This document shows positions 20,948 through 33,335 of a DNA stretch of 64,000 bases, piece after piece. The stretch spans positions 52,666,876-52,730,875 of the forward strand of contig CM035231.1 in assembly GCA_020226215.1 (NCBI GenBank). Direction: 5' to 3'. This DNA comes from Sindora glabra. Lineage: Eukaryota > Streptophyta > Magnoliopsida > Fabales > Fabaceae. How positions within the stretch are numbered: the stretch's first letter is position 1; each line of letters opens with the position of its first letter. The notes under the pieces are model-generated. The model was not told where the DNA came from. It saw only the letters and a list, made by a program, of their open reading frames with translations, and did not search any database. A program made the translations under genes and the position numbers.

Positions 20948-23104
20948 ATGGCTGCTTCCTCCATTAATCGACCTCAGAGTCAACACCAGAAAATGAAAAA
21001 TAAAAACGATTTCAAACACTTCGACGTCGTTTCAGACGACTCAGACCACCACTTTCTGACGCCACCGCCGAATTCGAAGAAAAACAGCTCCGCAAATTAT
21101 TCTAATTTCTACAACCCTTCGAGCGAAGTCTACAAAAAGGTCGCGAAAGAGTGGAGAACTCTGGAGCAAAACCTACCCGAATCCATCTTCGTTCGGGTCT
21201 ACGAGAAACGGATGGATCTTCTCAGGGCAGCGATCATAGGCGCCGCAGGCACACCGTACCACGATGGTCTCTTCTTCTTCGACATCGCTCTGCCTCCCAC
21301 CTATCCTAAAAACCCGCCAAATGTCCATTACCGCTCGTTTGGGTTCCGGATCAACCCGAATCTTTACTCAAGCGGGTATGTTTGCTTGAGTCTGCTTAAC
21401 ACATGGAATGGGAAAAAAACTGAAAGATGGAATCCATCGGAATCCACTTTACTCCAGGTCAGTGCTAGTGGTAGGTGGACAGCCAAAGTCCGGATTCCCA
21501 AAAAATTCAATACTTCATCTTTACTCTCATTATGCATCATATTTATGAATTATGATTTTCAATTGCTCTCATTCTTTGTCTTGTTAAATTATAAATAAAT
21601 GCTATAGATAATAAATTGCAATCATAAATTACGATTATAATTTATAATTAATAAAATTGCGAATAGAATTTATCTATGGGTGGGAAAGCATAATTGTAAG
21701 GGAAATGTTTGCTTATGGGGTTAATTTTTCACTCTCCTCTCCCCTAATAGAAAATCAGGCTTTCGTAGTTGTTGACCTTACAATATGTGTGAGGGAGGAA
21801 TGATAGAGTCTAAATTCAAGTGAATGTAAGTGACAGTAATCAAATTTTAAAATGTATGGTTGTGGAACCCTGCCGGAATAATGCTTAAAATTGTGACTTG
21901 TGATCCGTGATGATAGCTGCAGTAATATTAGATGCCAATTATAATTTAAAATTAAACAGAACCTGAATTTTTCAGGTATGAACCTAGAGTAAAATTCAAT
22001 TTCTTCTATAAAAGAGTTGAGGTAAGGAGTGAGAGTAACAAGCTCAAAGTAGTTATTGGGATTGCAATAGTAATCATATGCACAGAGTGAGTTTTTTCAT
22101 AATAAAATTTATACATATATTAAGTATTTAATCATTCACCTTAGGTTTACATTTTTTAAGATACAAAATATTTAATTTAATGACTCACAATTCTCTAATA
22201 AAATTAATTCATACATATCTAAAGTAAAATTCAATTTTTCATATAAATGTATTGGCATCCTCTTAATCCCTCTTTCTCATCATCCGTTCTCTCATAAAAA
22301 TGCTGGATTGAATCTCACCCTGGGTCTCAACCCTTCTATCCGAGGATATGAAAAAAATCTACAGAAATCATAGATGTGAGTTAAGCATTTTTGTATTTTT
22401 GTATCATGTAATGTTACAATTTGCCCAACACAATTTAAATCATAATTACATCTTATAGAAGACAAGTTTAGTATAATTTTTATTGTTCTTATGAGAGTTG
22501 ATGAATCAAAATTTTTGGGCCACCAATGCTACTGCAGGTTTTGCTTTCTATCCAAGCCCTTGTCCTAAATGAAAAGCCATTTTTCAACGAGCCTGGATCT
22601 CAAATACTTGGGCGAAGTTTGTTTGAGAGGCATTCGAGGGAGTATAACGAGCAAGTTTTCATTATTTCTTGCAAAAGTGCAATTCACTTGCTTAACAAGC
22701 CACCGAAGAATTTCGAAGGCTTCGTCCGGGGCCATTTTTGCGAGCGAGCCTACTCGATTCTGCAGGCCTGCGGAGCTTACGCGAGTGGGTGCGTTAAAGT
22801 TGGAGATTACAACGTTGCCGGACCGCGTTCTGGTTCGCCGACCGTCAAAGTTTCGGAGAATTTCAAGCAGTCTATCAAGCAGTTGTATCCTCAACTGGTG
22901 CGGTGGCTCCAGGAGAGTGGAGCTTGTTTGGATACCAGCATTCATGAATTGGTTTGGGAGGAGCGGAGGGAAGTAATAAGTGAGAAAATTAATGATAAGA
23001 ACAAAGAGGGGATGCTAAGGGCAGTAGTGAAGAAAATTAAAAACATTCTGGGTGTCAAGAAGGGTAAGAAAAATGCTATCAATGTGGTTGGAGAAAATGC
23101 TTGA
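20948..23104 (+). CDS. Ubiquitin-conjugating enzyme E2, PHO2-family (UBC25/26-like)
   Basis: Two exons, 20948-21457 and 22538-23104, joined in phase 0 (CAG|GTCAGT donor, TACTGCAG acceptor), encode 358 residues. Role: E2 that carries ubiquitin as a thioester. The UBC fold starts at about residue 60 (VYKKVAKEWRTLEQNLPESI). The family signature INPNLYSSGYVCLSLLNTW holds the catalytic Cys146. It has NPN in place of the HPN of ordinary E2s, as in the UBE2O/BIRC6/PHO2 group. Exon 2 continues with LNEKPFFNEPG and ends in a Lys-rich tail (about residues 320-345). The long N-terminal region of PHO2/UBC24 is absent; about 55 polar residues take its place, so a short UBC25/26-type E2 is more likely than PHO2 itself. 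All key residues are intact, and a TATA box lies upstream. Substrates cannot be told from the sequence. Confidence 0.93.
21458..22537 (+). other. Intron of the E2 gene
   Basis: 1080-bp GT-AG intron in phase 0, placed between the conserved STLLQ and VLLSIQ segments of the E2 fold. Reading through the donor gives a 216-residue truncated product, but the two exons match the conserved domain exactly when spliced. The intron is AT-rich with no recognised element. Confidence 0.9.
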
Positions 23105-24109
23105 TACACTTTGTTAATTTCCATAAAAAATTAACTGTGTCAATTTTTCAAAGAAATCAACTGATGAAAATTATTTATAAAAAAATTATTATTTATTTTT
23201 TAAAAAATTTGACACTTTAATTTTATTATATAGAAATTGAAAGGATATTGATGTCCATAATTCATTCTTGTGGGTCACATTGCGAGGAATGCAAGTGCAT
23301 AGTTAGTTTCTTAGTTAAAAGTGATAGAAGAAATTAGGTGAAGGGGAGGTGAGGTTGGGAAGTAAGCATTTTCTTTTGCTAAAGTAGGATGACTATGCTT
23401 TGGTTCTTTACTTTTCCTTCTTTTTCCATTCTATAGGGTACATACTTTATCTTTAGTATATAATTTTAGTTTTTTATTTTATAATACCTTTAATTTTCCT
23501 TTGCTGTATAATGGGATGCTTTATTAAAGTGAAAGAAGACTTTTGTATTTTTATATAATTAGGAGAGGTCAAATTCCAAAGACAAAAGAAAAAACTGAAT
23601 AGAAAATCAAACGAATCATGGCAATTTAACAGTGTTTATGGGCTCATTTTTTTTCTAAATAATATTACTCTCACTTCTTTATTTTACTTTCTCACCATAT
23701 TTTATTATAAAAAAATAAATATTATTGAATTTTATATTTTCTATTAAAAGGTTTGAGAAGCTCCCGTTTCATTTGGAACTGAGTTAAATGGTTTTAATTT
23801 TTTAATTTATTCGCCTCGCGGTGAATTTGGTAGCACAAATATTAATTGTTTTGGCAATATTCTTCCAATCAGCAACAAAAAGTATTTTTTCAACCCAAAA
23901 AAATAAAAAATAAAAAATGGCATTTGTGGCACCCAACTATGTGATGATGTGGGTTTGAGATATTGACACTCATGCCAAACCCTACTAGAATCCAATGTAT
24001 GCGCTATTGGAACTTTTGGTTTTTTTAACAGGAGATGTTCATTTTAGTCCTCCAAAGAAATGTGGATTGGGGTGTCGTGCACTCAACGACAAGAGAAATA
24101 AATAATTAG
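23105..24109. other. 3' flank of the E2 gene and gene-free spacer
   Basis: Contains the presumed 3' UTR just after 23104, with A- and T-rich stretches, but no canonical AATAAA that I can single out. No other gene or element recognised. Confidence 0.55.
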
Positions 24110-24300
24110 AAAGAATTTATAGTGTATCATATGTCAGTAGTGGATTATTACATCACTAAAGTTAATATTTAATACATTATCATATAATATATTATGAAAA
24201 GTGATCAATTTAATTTATAATTAAATTTAATGATGTATGAATGTATTATTATGCTAGAAATGGATTATAAACTTCCAAATAATGACACATTATCCTTTTA
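24110..24300. repeat. Dispersed AT-rich repeat related to intron copies at 58.7 and 59.75 kb
   Basis: The series ACATTATCA, AATATATTATGAAAAGTGATCAATTT, AATTAAATTTAATGATG and ATGTATTATTATG follows the same order as diverged sequence at about 58725-58855 and 59750-59855 in the NLR-type gene. It is likely a MITE family. Its ends are not resolved. Confidence 0.5.
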
Positions 24301-24754
24301 CATTTTTTTTTTGTCAGTTACACTATGAATTAAATTAATTTTGAAAGATAAGCCTTTGAAATCGAGGATGGTTCTCTCTAGATTTAAGATTAGTTTGTAT
24401 TAAATTCATACTCATTAAATAAACATAATTGAAGGACTCGTTAAGGATTAGTCAATTTTAAATAAAACATTATAGTTTAAAATTGAGGGTTTAAGAAAGA
24501 CTTGCCATGTGCAAAGAATTGGCGAATCATCACTATTTATTTACAATGGAAAATTTGGGATTAATATTATTAATAAAACAAAATAAATAATAATCAATTT
24601 CCCAGGATTTTAAGCTTTTTATCTTCCGTGTAATTTCACTTTTTAAATGGTTAATGTTGATTAATGCACACCTCAAAGATTGATTTTTAGAGCAAATTTT
24701 CATATAAGGGAACTAATTATATCTGAGTTATTGCCAACATAGAGGGTCTTTTTA

Positions 24755-25060
24755 TTTACTGTTTTTTAAGAATAATTATTTATTTATTTTTAAAAATAGA
24801 AGAATATATTCAACAATCTATTTTTAAAATTTAATTTTAAAAATTATAATTTTAAATGTATAACTTAAAAAATAACTTTTAAATATTTTTAAAAAACTAT
24901 TCTTTTATTCTTAATATCAAATTTATAATTAAATGAAATATTTTTTTATTGATAACATCAATCATCCAATACTTTCTATTTTTTAGTCTAAAAAATTTTT
25001 TTAAAAATATTTTCAAAAAATATAAAAATAAAAATATATCCAAACATAATCAAAGCCGCG
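24755..25060. repeat. AT-rich MITE family, copy 2
   Basis: Same order of motifs as the copies at 20490-20725 and 28060-28385: a poly-T/A start, ATTATAATTTTAAATGTATAA, ATTAAATGAAATATTTTTTTATTGATAA, and an end AAAATATATCCAAACAT. Approximate boundaries. Confidence 0.6.
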
Positions 25061-25267
25061 AGGAGCATTATACAAGAGTGCAAAGATCATAATTAGGTGT
25101 ATGTGTTTACTTAATTGCTTTCAAGCTGTAAGGATTTTAATTACTAGGTCATTAAAAACAAAAAAACAAAAAGATAACTTTGATGATGGGCTTACAAATT
25201 TAGAATACGGAGTCGTTGAGATGCCCTGATTTTCCGAAGAAAAGTCTTTAATTGTGGATATTTATAT

Positions 25268-25688
25268 ATATCAGTAAAATACTTGATATATAGGACATGA
25301 TGCTTAAAAAGATGGATCCAGCTTGCATCATGGATCAAAATTACTGCTTTGATTATACTTCAATATTAGCTACAATTTTTTTTTTATAGAAAGTCGATCT
25401 TCTCTTATCTCTTTTAATATTTTTAAATAAAAAATATTTCACATAAATAGAATGAAAGAGATAAAATCAATAAATGCAAGAAATTTTAAATTTGTGAAAT
25501 TTATGTATTTTTAATTTTAAAAACATCTTTATCTCTCTTCAAAGTATCTCAAATTGAAAAAAAAAATGAAATTAGTTATATAAATTAACAATAGAATTTT
25601 GTGATCGATAAATTATCATTATATTGTGATTTTAAGATTGTTACGCAATAATTGTCCTTGAAAAATAAGTTTAAATATAGTTTTGATC

Positions 25689-25765
<77 letters not shown>

Positions 25766-26662
25766 TCTCCAAATTTAATATGATTTATTTTAATTTTTAA
25801 ATATTTAATTTATAAAATTTTGATTCCTTACGTAATTTTTGTTAAATTTTTTATATCACAAGATTATTTTTACCTAATACTTTTTATATTAATTTGAAAT
25901 GATTTATATATAAGTATAAAAAAAATGTTTGTGTTTAAATTTGATTTATTGTTAGTATAGATTATTTTACACTATTATTAAAGGGAAGATATCAAATTAT
26001 TAAAAAAAATTAAAAGTAATTAAATTTTTTACTAATAATAAAATATTTTTATAATTTTTAAATAATATGAAAATGCATAGATGTGTGTGTGTGTGTGTAT
26101 ATATATATCAATAAAATACTTCATATATATGAAATGATGGATCCGGCTCGTATAATATATCAAAATTACAAACCCACTTACAATTTAATACTACGATTCC
26201 ATTTTTATGTGAAACTACTTATCTTTGATCTCTTTTAATATTTTTATACAATTTTTAAATTCAAAATATTTTAAATAAATAGGATGAGAGAAATACAACT
26301 AATAAATGTGGTGGGACTTAGATTTGCGGCACCTATGTATTTTTAATTTTTATATACATATTTACGTTTTTTCGTAAAACATTTCAAATTGAAAAAAAAA
26401 TATAAAACTGTTTACACAAATTAACATGTTAATTATGTAGAATTTTGTGATTGAGAAATAATTGTCATATTGATGTGATTTGAGGATTGTCACATAATAC
26501 TTTTTTCGGCCTAAATATAATTTTGATTTTCTAAAATATAAATTATGTGAATTTGATCATCTAATTTCAAATAATCTATTTTTATCCTTTTAAATATTTA
26601 ATTAGTACAATTTTAGTTCTCTTATTTAATTTCCATTAACATCTTCACAAAATTATTTCTAC
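25268..26662. repeat. Diverged direct duplication of about 560-600 bp
   Basis: Segment 25268-25880 (from ATATATCAGTAAAATACTTG through GATTATTTTTACCTA) reappears at 26105-26662 (from ATATATCAATAAAATACTTC through AATTATTTCTACCTA) with many substitutions and small gaps. About 220 bp separates the copies. They could be a tandem duplication or the LTRs of an eroded element. A TA microsatellite lies in the first copy. Confidence 0.8.
25689..25761. repeat. (TA)n microsatellite
   Basis: About 73 bases of TA repeats with one AC interruption near 25700. Confidence 0.97.
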
Positions 26663-26772
26663 CTATTGCAAGCACATAATGCAATGTGTGTTAAACAAAC
26701 AATTCATCATGAATACAAACCTCCCTCCAATGAACTGACTTATAAAAATCGCATTTGAAATGGGACTAATTT

Positions 26773-27035
26773 TTGGAAGTTCAAACTCGTTAAAACTCAT
26801 GATAAATATTAGGAGTAGTAATTTCTGACACGATATAATAATCTAACTTATTTATTCGAATTTGGATTAACAAACCATTCCATTTAAGAATTTATATTAA
26901 TTTTTAGAAGTCCAAACCTGTTAAAACTCATAATAGACATTAGGGATGATAATTTCTAACACGATACAATAATCTAACACATTTATTCAGATTCAAATTG
27001 ATACACCAATTTATTTAAGAATTTATATTAATTTT
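26773..27035. repeat. 131-bp tandem duplication covering a MITE end
   Basis: TAAAACTCAT at 26791 and TAAAACTCA at 26922 start equivalent stretches with a 131-bp offset. Each contains the flank plus the first 90 or so bases of the hAT MITE at 26941, so the duplication happened after that MITE inserted. Confidence 0.82.
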
Positions 27036-27327
27036 TTAATAATTTTATTTAAAAAATAAATAATATTTTAATCATAAATAGATATATATAATAAAGATAT
27101 AAAATTTTTAATTTAATAAAATGATAATAAAATTTTAAAAATATCTTTTATTAATAATTAAAAATATTTTTATAAAAAATAAAAAATAATTAAATTTAAT
27201 AAATAATTTTATAATATATATATTATTAATTAAAATTATTAAATAAGATAAATGGATAACCTGTGAATGACTCATTTTAACATGATTAATAAATAAATTG
27301 ATTTAAATGACATGAATTACCACCCTA
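26941..27327. mobile_element. hAT-type MITE, 387 bp
   Basis: Ends TAGGGATGATAATTTCTAAC and GACATGAATTACCACCCTA are inverted repeats. A perfect 8-bp duplication ATAGACAT (26933-26940 and 27328-27335) flanks it. It is AT-rich inside and has no coding capacity. Confidence 0.9.
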
Positions 27328-27335
27328 ATAGACAT

Positions 27336-28059
27336 GAACTAATACGTAGATTTTAATTATAAATTTACAAACTAGACTAGCTCAATGATAGATCAACTCA
27401 TAAAATTCATATTTGATATGAACTCAATTTTAGGAATTTAAAGCTGCCAATATTCACAATGGAATCCCCAAATTCTAAATCCGTTGGACACCCCAACTTA
27501 ACATTTGTTTTATATTACAATTAAAATTGTCAATAATTAATTATAAATTTGATAATTGGTTATAAATTATTTCAAAAAGATTTCTAATTGTATTTTTTAT
27601 ATTTTTAAAAATTAATAATAAAATTATTAATTTTATATTCGATATTAAAAATAATAAAAATTAATTTCACTTTTTTAATCTTTTATTTTTATGATTACGT
27701 TCTAATAAAATAGTAATAAAAGTTCTATTTTCTATGTCTTTTTCAATGATTCAATATTAAAAATAATTCTTTATACATCATTTGAATAAAAATAAATTAT
27801 CTATAATTATTTACAAAAAAAATTATTCAACATAAAATAAATTATCTAATTAGTTATTCAAAATCTATTATTAATTATCAATTAACCTACTATTATCCCA
27901 AACAATCCCTTAACGTTAATTTACAGAATAACAGAGAATCACTATCAAATTTGACTAACTGTCACAATTGGTTAAATGAAATGGAATATGAACGAACAGA
28001 GAGTTAGTTTGTCAGGCAGTCACAGAATGGGAATTGTGAGCCCTAAAAATTTACGGCAA
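27336..28059. other. Gene-free AT-rich spacer
   Basis: No coding signal recognised. A TA-poor stretch at about 27930-28060 is unremarkable. Confidence 0.55.
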
Positions 28060-28385
28060 TGTTTGTTTATTATTTTTAAAAATAATTTTTTATTTTTATT
28101 TTTTTAAAAAAAATTTTGTTAGATAATTTATATTTTAAAATATATTTTTAAAAATTATAATTTTAAATATGTAATTTAAAAATAAAAACACAAAAACAAC
28201 TTTTAGTTGTATTTTAAACTTATTTTCTTATTTTAATTATTAATTTTATAATTAAATAAAATATTTTCTTATTTATAATATTGACAATTTTTTATTTTTA
28301 TTTTCCTTCAATTTAAAAATAACTTTTGAAAACAGAAAATAATTTTAAAAACATAAAAATAAAAATATATCTAAATAAACCCCCT
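28060..28385. repeat. AT-rich MITE family, copy 3
   Basis: Best preserved copy. It begins GTTTGTTTATTATTTTTAAA and ends AAATATATCTAAATAAAC, a short inverted pair (GTTTRTTTA). The interior shares ATTAAATAAAATATTTTCTTATTTATAA with the other two copies. Confidence 0.65.
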
Positions 28386-28424
28386 CGTTGCATTTGGCAT
28401 TTTCATTTCATCATTGCATCATAA

Positions 28425-29840
28425 CAAGTTAAAAATCCGTGCAAACGCACGGTACATATTACTTTTTAAATGATATAAATATAAAAATTTTATAATATTA
28501 TAATAATTGTAATATTATTAGTTTTATATGAAATAAATTATTGATTTAATTGAATTGAATTATTTGTTTATCTATTATATTTTTAATGCTTAGTTAATTT
28601 TATAATAATTTATATATTGTTTTGCTCATTTTCCACAACCATTTTTGTTATTATTTAATAAAATAATAATTTATTATTATATTTACACTAATAGTTATTA
28701 TTTGCACTAATAACTATGTATTTTATTTTGTTATAAAATATTATAAGTGAGTTATTAATTTAATTAAGTTATTTAACTGCATATTATATTTTCAATTTTT
28801 ATATTATTTTATAACTCATACTATTTCTCTTTTCCCGTGATCATTTTTATTTTTATTTAATAAAATAATAATTTTTATTTTCTGCAATATTTATACTGAT
28901 AATTATTATTTATGTTAATCATTATGTATTTTATTTTATTATGAAATATCATGACTAAATTCTTGAATCAATTTAATTGACTTATTTAACTACATAGTAT
29001 ATTTTAAACTCTTTTATAATTTTATAATTCACATACTATTTTTCTTCTTTCTTCAATTCATTTATTTTATTATTTATTATGATAATACTTATTATTTATT
29101 TTTGTATTTGCATTAATAGTTATTATTTACGCCAACAAATATGTACTTTATTTTATTATAAAATATTATAAACAAATTATTAATTTAATTGAATTTAATT
29201 ATTTAATTATATATTATTTTTTACTGTTGCAATATATTATTTTAAAGAGAATATTTTATTTCTCTTTTTTCCTATGTACTTTCTTATTATCATTTAATAA
29301 AATTATTATTATTATCTACTTTTATATTTACACTAATAGTTATTATTTATGTTGATAATATATTATATTTTTAGTTCTTACTATTTATTTTCCTTTCCAT
29401 ATTCATTCATATTATTATTTGATAAAATGGTAATTATTTAAGATTCAAATTACATATTTAATTTCATATAAAATATTATAAGTTAATTATAAATTTAATT
29501 TAACTAAATCATTTAAATATATATTATATTTTTCATTATTTTATTATTTTATAATTTACATACTATTCCTCTTCTTTCTCATATATTTAATAAAATAATT
29601 ATTATTTGTTGTTACATTTACACTAATAATTAAGTATTTTATTTTATTATAAAATATTTTAAAATTTTATTAATTTAATTTAATTTTTATTTAATTATAT
29701 ATTATATTTTTAACTTTTATATTATTTTATAACTCACACTCTATTCTTCACATTCGTTCCTATTGTTATTTAATAAAATGATAATATATTTTGTCATATT
29801 TATATTTGTTGATAACATTAACATTTTAGTTATAAATAAT
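28425..29840 (-). mobile_element. Candidate non-autonomous Helitron with internal AT-rich tandem array
   Basis: On the minus strand the 3' end shows a perfect 6-bp-stem hairpin, CCGTGC GTTT GCACGG (28452-28437). It is followed after eight A/T bases by CTTG (28428-28425) and then T. Helitrons end in such a hairpin about 10 bases before CTRR and insert at A^T; CTTG would be a one-base decay of CTAG. Next to it, 28500-29830 is a degenerate tandem array with units of about 180-220 bp (one interval near 310). Each unit carries TTATAAAATATTATAA, a TATTTAATTA word and a TTCTTCTTTC word. A 5' TC end was not identified, so the left boundary is a guess. Confidence 0.5.
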
Positions 29841-29989
29841 AAAAAATTATATTAAAAAAGAAATTAGAAAATATGAAATAAAATAAATACTATTAAGAAA
29901 ATAATATGTGAATTCTTCAGTAATTTGAGTTAAAAATAATATCGATATGTTAAAAATTCTAATTCGAGGCTAAGGCAAAATTATTCTTC

Positions 29990-32780
29990 TAATGCAAGAT
30001 GAAAAAATATGTTCCATTATAAATGTCTATTATACATCGGATATGAAAAAAAAATTTCTTAGCTTAGGCCAACTATTAGAGAAAGGCTTAATAATGGAAC
30101 ATTGATTACATTTGTCAAAATGACTAAGAACATAACATTTTTGCTAATGCTATCCATAACTCAAGGAAACTGTTTCAACATCACCATTAGAGATGATTCA
30201 ATTCTTTGGCATTTTAGATATGGCCATTTGAATTTTAAAGCTTTGAAATTGTTGGAAAGAAATCACATGATGAAAGAAATGTCATAAATAAAAGCCTAAG
30301 AAAGATATATGAAATTTATGTAATGTGCAAGTAGGTAAGAACTTCAAAAGGAGCAATGAAGTGTCTCAAGCTGGTTTACTCAAATATTTATAGGCCAATT
30401 AATCAATTTTAAAAGGTAAAAATAGGTATGTTTTTACCTTCACTAATGACTACAATGGTAAAATAGGAGTGTATTTGATGAAAAAGAAGAAGGAAGTTTT
30501 CTACAAATTTAAAGGATTCAACATTTTAGTGGAGAGACAAAGTGGTTGTTATATCAAAAAATTGAGAATTGATTAAGGTGATGAGTACACTTAAGAAGAG
30601 TTTACAAAATTTTACAAGCAAAATGGAATTATCCATCAACTCAGTACACCTTAAACACCTTAAAAAATGGTGTTTTAGAAAGAAAGAATATAATAATTCT
30701 CAAAATGGTGTGGAGTATGCTACGTGAAAGAAATATCCTTAAAGAATTTTAAGGAGAAACAGTAACTTGCACTACTTACTTACTGAATATATTTCTAATA
30801 AGAAGAATTAGAAATGTTATACCAGAAGAAACCTAAAGTTATCATATGCAAATAGTAGATAATTTGAAAATTTTTAAAAGTGTCATTTATGAAAAGATTC
30901 TAGGAAAAAAAATGAAAACGAAGATAGATGACAAAAGCTAAAAATGCATCCTAGTTTGGCTATGGTGAAGATGGAAGTAGCTATAAGTTATACAATCCAA
31001 TTTCCAAAAAGATCATTTTCTTAAGAAATGTAAAATTTGATGAAAAGTAAATCTAAAATTAGAGCATTAAAGATAAGTAAAAGAAAATAATTGTTGAAGA
31101 AGAGAACAAGGAAGCACAGAGAAATGAACCAAATGAAGAAATCAATCAGATTTGAACTTAGGCTATCACAAATAGATTATCTAGTCCACCTATGTTGAAG
31201 ACAAAAAATATCTAAGAATTACTGGAAGCAATTATAAGGCTTAAATTTAATGAAAGTACGATGCTTTATGTATTCACTAAATATAACCCATTAACTTTTG
31301 AGGAAACAAGTCAAAAAGATAAATGGAGAAAATCAATAAAAAAATGTTAACTTTGTTAGTAAGAATAACACTGGGGAGCTCACCTCACTTTTTAAAGATC
31401 ATAAAGCAATTTGAATTAAATAGGCATCCAAAATGAAAAGAAATGCTAAGGGATATATTAAGAAGTACAAGGTAAGGCATGTTATGAAAGGGTACAAATA
31501 ACAATAAGGGATCATTTATGAATAAATTTTTACATCCATAGCCAAATTAGAGATAAATAAAAAAGTCAGAAGATTTATTGAATGGATATAAAACCTACAT
31601 TCTCAAGTAGCTATTTTGAAAAGAAGATCTATATGGAACAACTCCCTAAAATTGAAGTACAAGGACAAAAATAGAAAGTATACAAGTTGAAGTGTACCTT
31701 ATATGGACTTAAACAAGGACCAAGAGTATGGAACTTAAGAATTGATATACTTCATTCAAAATGGATTCATTAAATGTCCATATGAATATGCATTGTACTT
31801 TAAGTTAAATTTCATCAGGAGATATAATGTTCATGTGTTTATATGTAGATGATCTTATATTCATAGAAAATAGTCAATTTATGTTTAACTAATTCAAAAA
31901 ATTAATAGTAAAGGAGTTTGAGATGACATATTCAAGCCTTATAGATTATTTTCTTAGCTTTAAGATGAAACAAACAATAAAGGAAGCTTTATTTCTTAAA
32001 CAAGAGATTTTGAAGAAAATTTCATATGGAAAACTATTATTCGATAGACACACTTATGGAGGTTAGTTATAAGTTAACCAAAAATGGTGAAGGAAAATAA
32101 ATTAATCTAACATATTATAAGAGTTTAGTCAGTAGTTTAAAATATCTAATTTGCATAAGGCTATATATCATATATGGAGTTAAGTTAATTAGTTGCTATA
32201 TGAAGAATCCCAAAATCTCACACATGCAAGCTACAAAAAGGATATTAAGGTATATCAAAGGGACAACTAATAATAGCTTATTTTATCCAACAAAGAAGAA
32301 TTTGGAGATTGCTAGTTTCAATAATAGTAATTAAGTTGAAAGTTATGATGATCGAAAAGGCACTACTAGATTTATGTTCTATTTTGGTGATGTAGCTTCC
32401 ACTTAATGTTTACAAAAGCTATCAATTATCACCTTATCAACTTGTAAAGTAGAATATGTTGCAACAACTTCTTGTGTTTGTCATGTAGTTTAGTTAAGGA
32501 GATTATTGGAAGAGTTACAAGTGTCACAAAAGGAACCAACTTAAATTTTTATTAACAATAAGTCAACAATTGCATTAGTAAAAAAATATAATATACCATG
32601 AAAGGTTAAGGTACACTGATGTGTAGTTTCATTTCCTTAGAAAGCAAGTTAATTTCAAAAGAAGTTAAACTTGTACATATGAGATCAAAAGAACAAGTTA
32701 TAAATATTTTGACAAAGCCGTTTAAGATAGAGGACTTCTAAAGATCGTGAAGGATGCTTTGAATGAGTGCATTTGGAGGA
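29990..32780 (+). pseudogene. Degenerate Copia polyprotein (protease-integrase-RT-RNase H), truncated
   Basis: Plus-strand Ty1/Copia relic with scores of stops and frameshifts. Seen in order: the protease/GAG-pre-integrase border near 30000-30290 (FLSLGQLLEKG, ILWHFRYGHLNFKALK, where the His pair belongs to the HHCC zinc finger); integrase core pieces near 30400-30660 (LRID then GDEYT, with an in-frame TAA where the family has Gln or Asp); an RT catalytic region near 31840 (CLYVDD-like, broken); and RNase H at about 32240-32700 (ATKRILRYIKGTT, STCKVEYVATTS, then a TAG in the VWLRRLLEEL block). It ends in a purine-rich stretch (AAGAAAGGAAA near 32785), likely the polypurine tract. Gag and the 5' LTR are missing on the left. 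It is unrelated in orientation to the Copia at 36821-47531. Confidence 0.88.
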
Positions 32781-33335
32781 ACAAATTTAAGAAAGGAAAT
32801 ATTTATAGCTAAACTTGTTGCCAAGTACAAGGCTAAAACTTTTAACAAAATTCATAACAATGTTACAATAAGTAAAATGCATAGGTGAAATAGTGAAATA
32901 GTACCTGAAGTTGGCAACCTTTTTGGATAAATGTAAAAGGTACCTGATTAAGCACTAAATGGATATAGTTGGTAAATATTGGCCATTTATGTTTTGCTTT
33001 GCTTTTATACCTAAAAATAGTAAGTATTCCCAAGGGTTTCAACACACAACAACATACAACAAAGCTTTAGACAAGAGAAGCTTAAAGAGTGAGATAGTTC
33101 CATATATGTATGTGAGATAAAGTGGAAAGGGAAAAGGCCTTTGTTTGAGAGAGTAAAAATAAGTGTGATTATTCAAGTAAGTGAGAAAAAATAAAATACA
33201 ATATTGAATTAAAAAAATTATAAAAGTGTGGTATTTATATTAGTGAACTATCATACATAATTATTGAAATTTTTTACTGAATTACCTTCATTATATTATA
33301 AACAATGTCATTTATACTATTTTCCAATATTTTTT
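32781..33335. other. Possible 3' LTR remnant and spacer
   Basis: The sequence just after the polypurine-like run of the Copia relic is expected to be its 3' LTR, but no second copy exists here for comparison. No gene recognised. Confidence 0.35.

Noticed and set aside
22565..22945. 126-codon minus-strand and 135-codon plus-strand alternative frames over E2 exon 2
   Set aside because: They are shadows of the real E2 exon, which matches the conserved UBC C-terminal region in its own frame.
28500..29830. CRISPR-like or centromeric satellite array
   Set aside because: Units vary from about 180 to 310 bp with heavy divergence and no spacer-repeat regularity. The genome is eukaryotic, and the array is only about six units.
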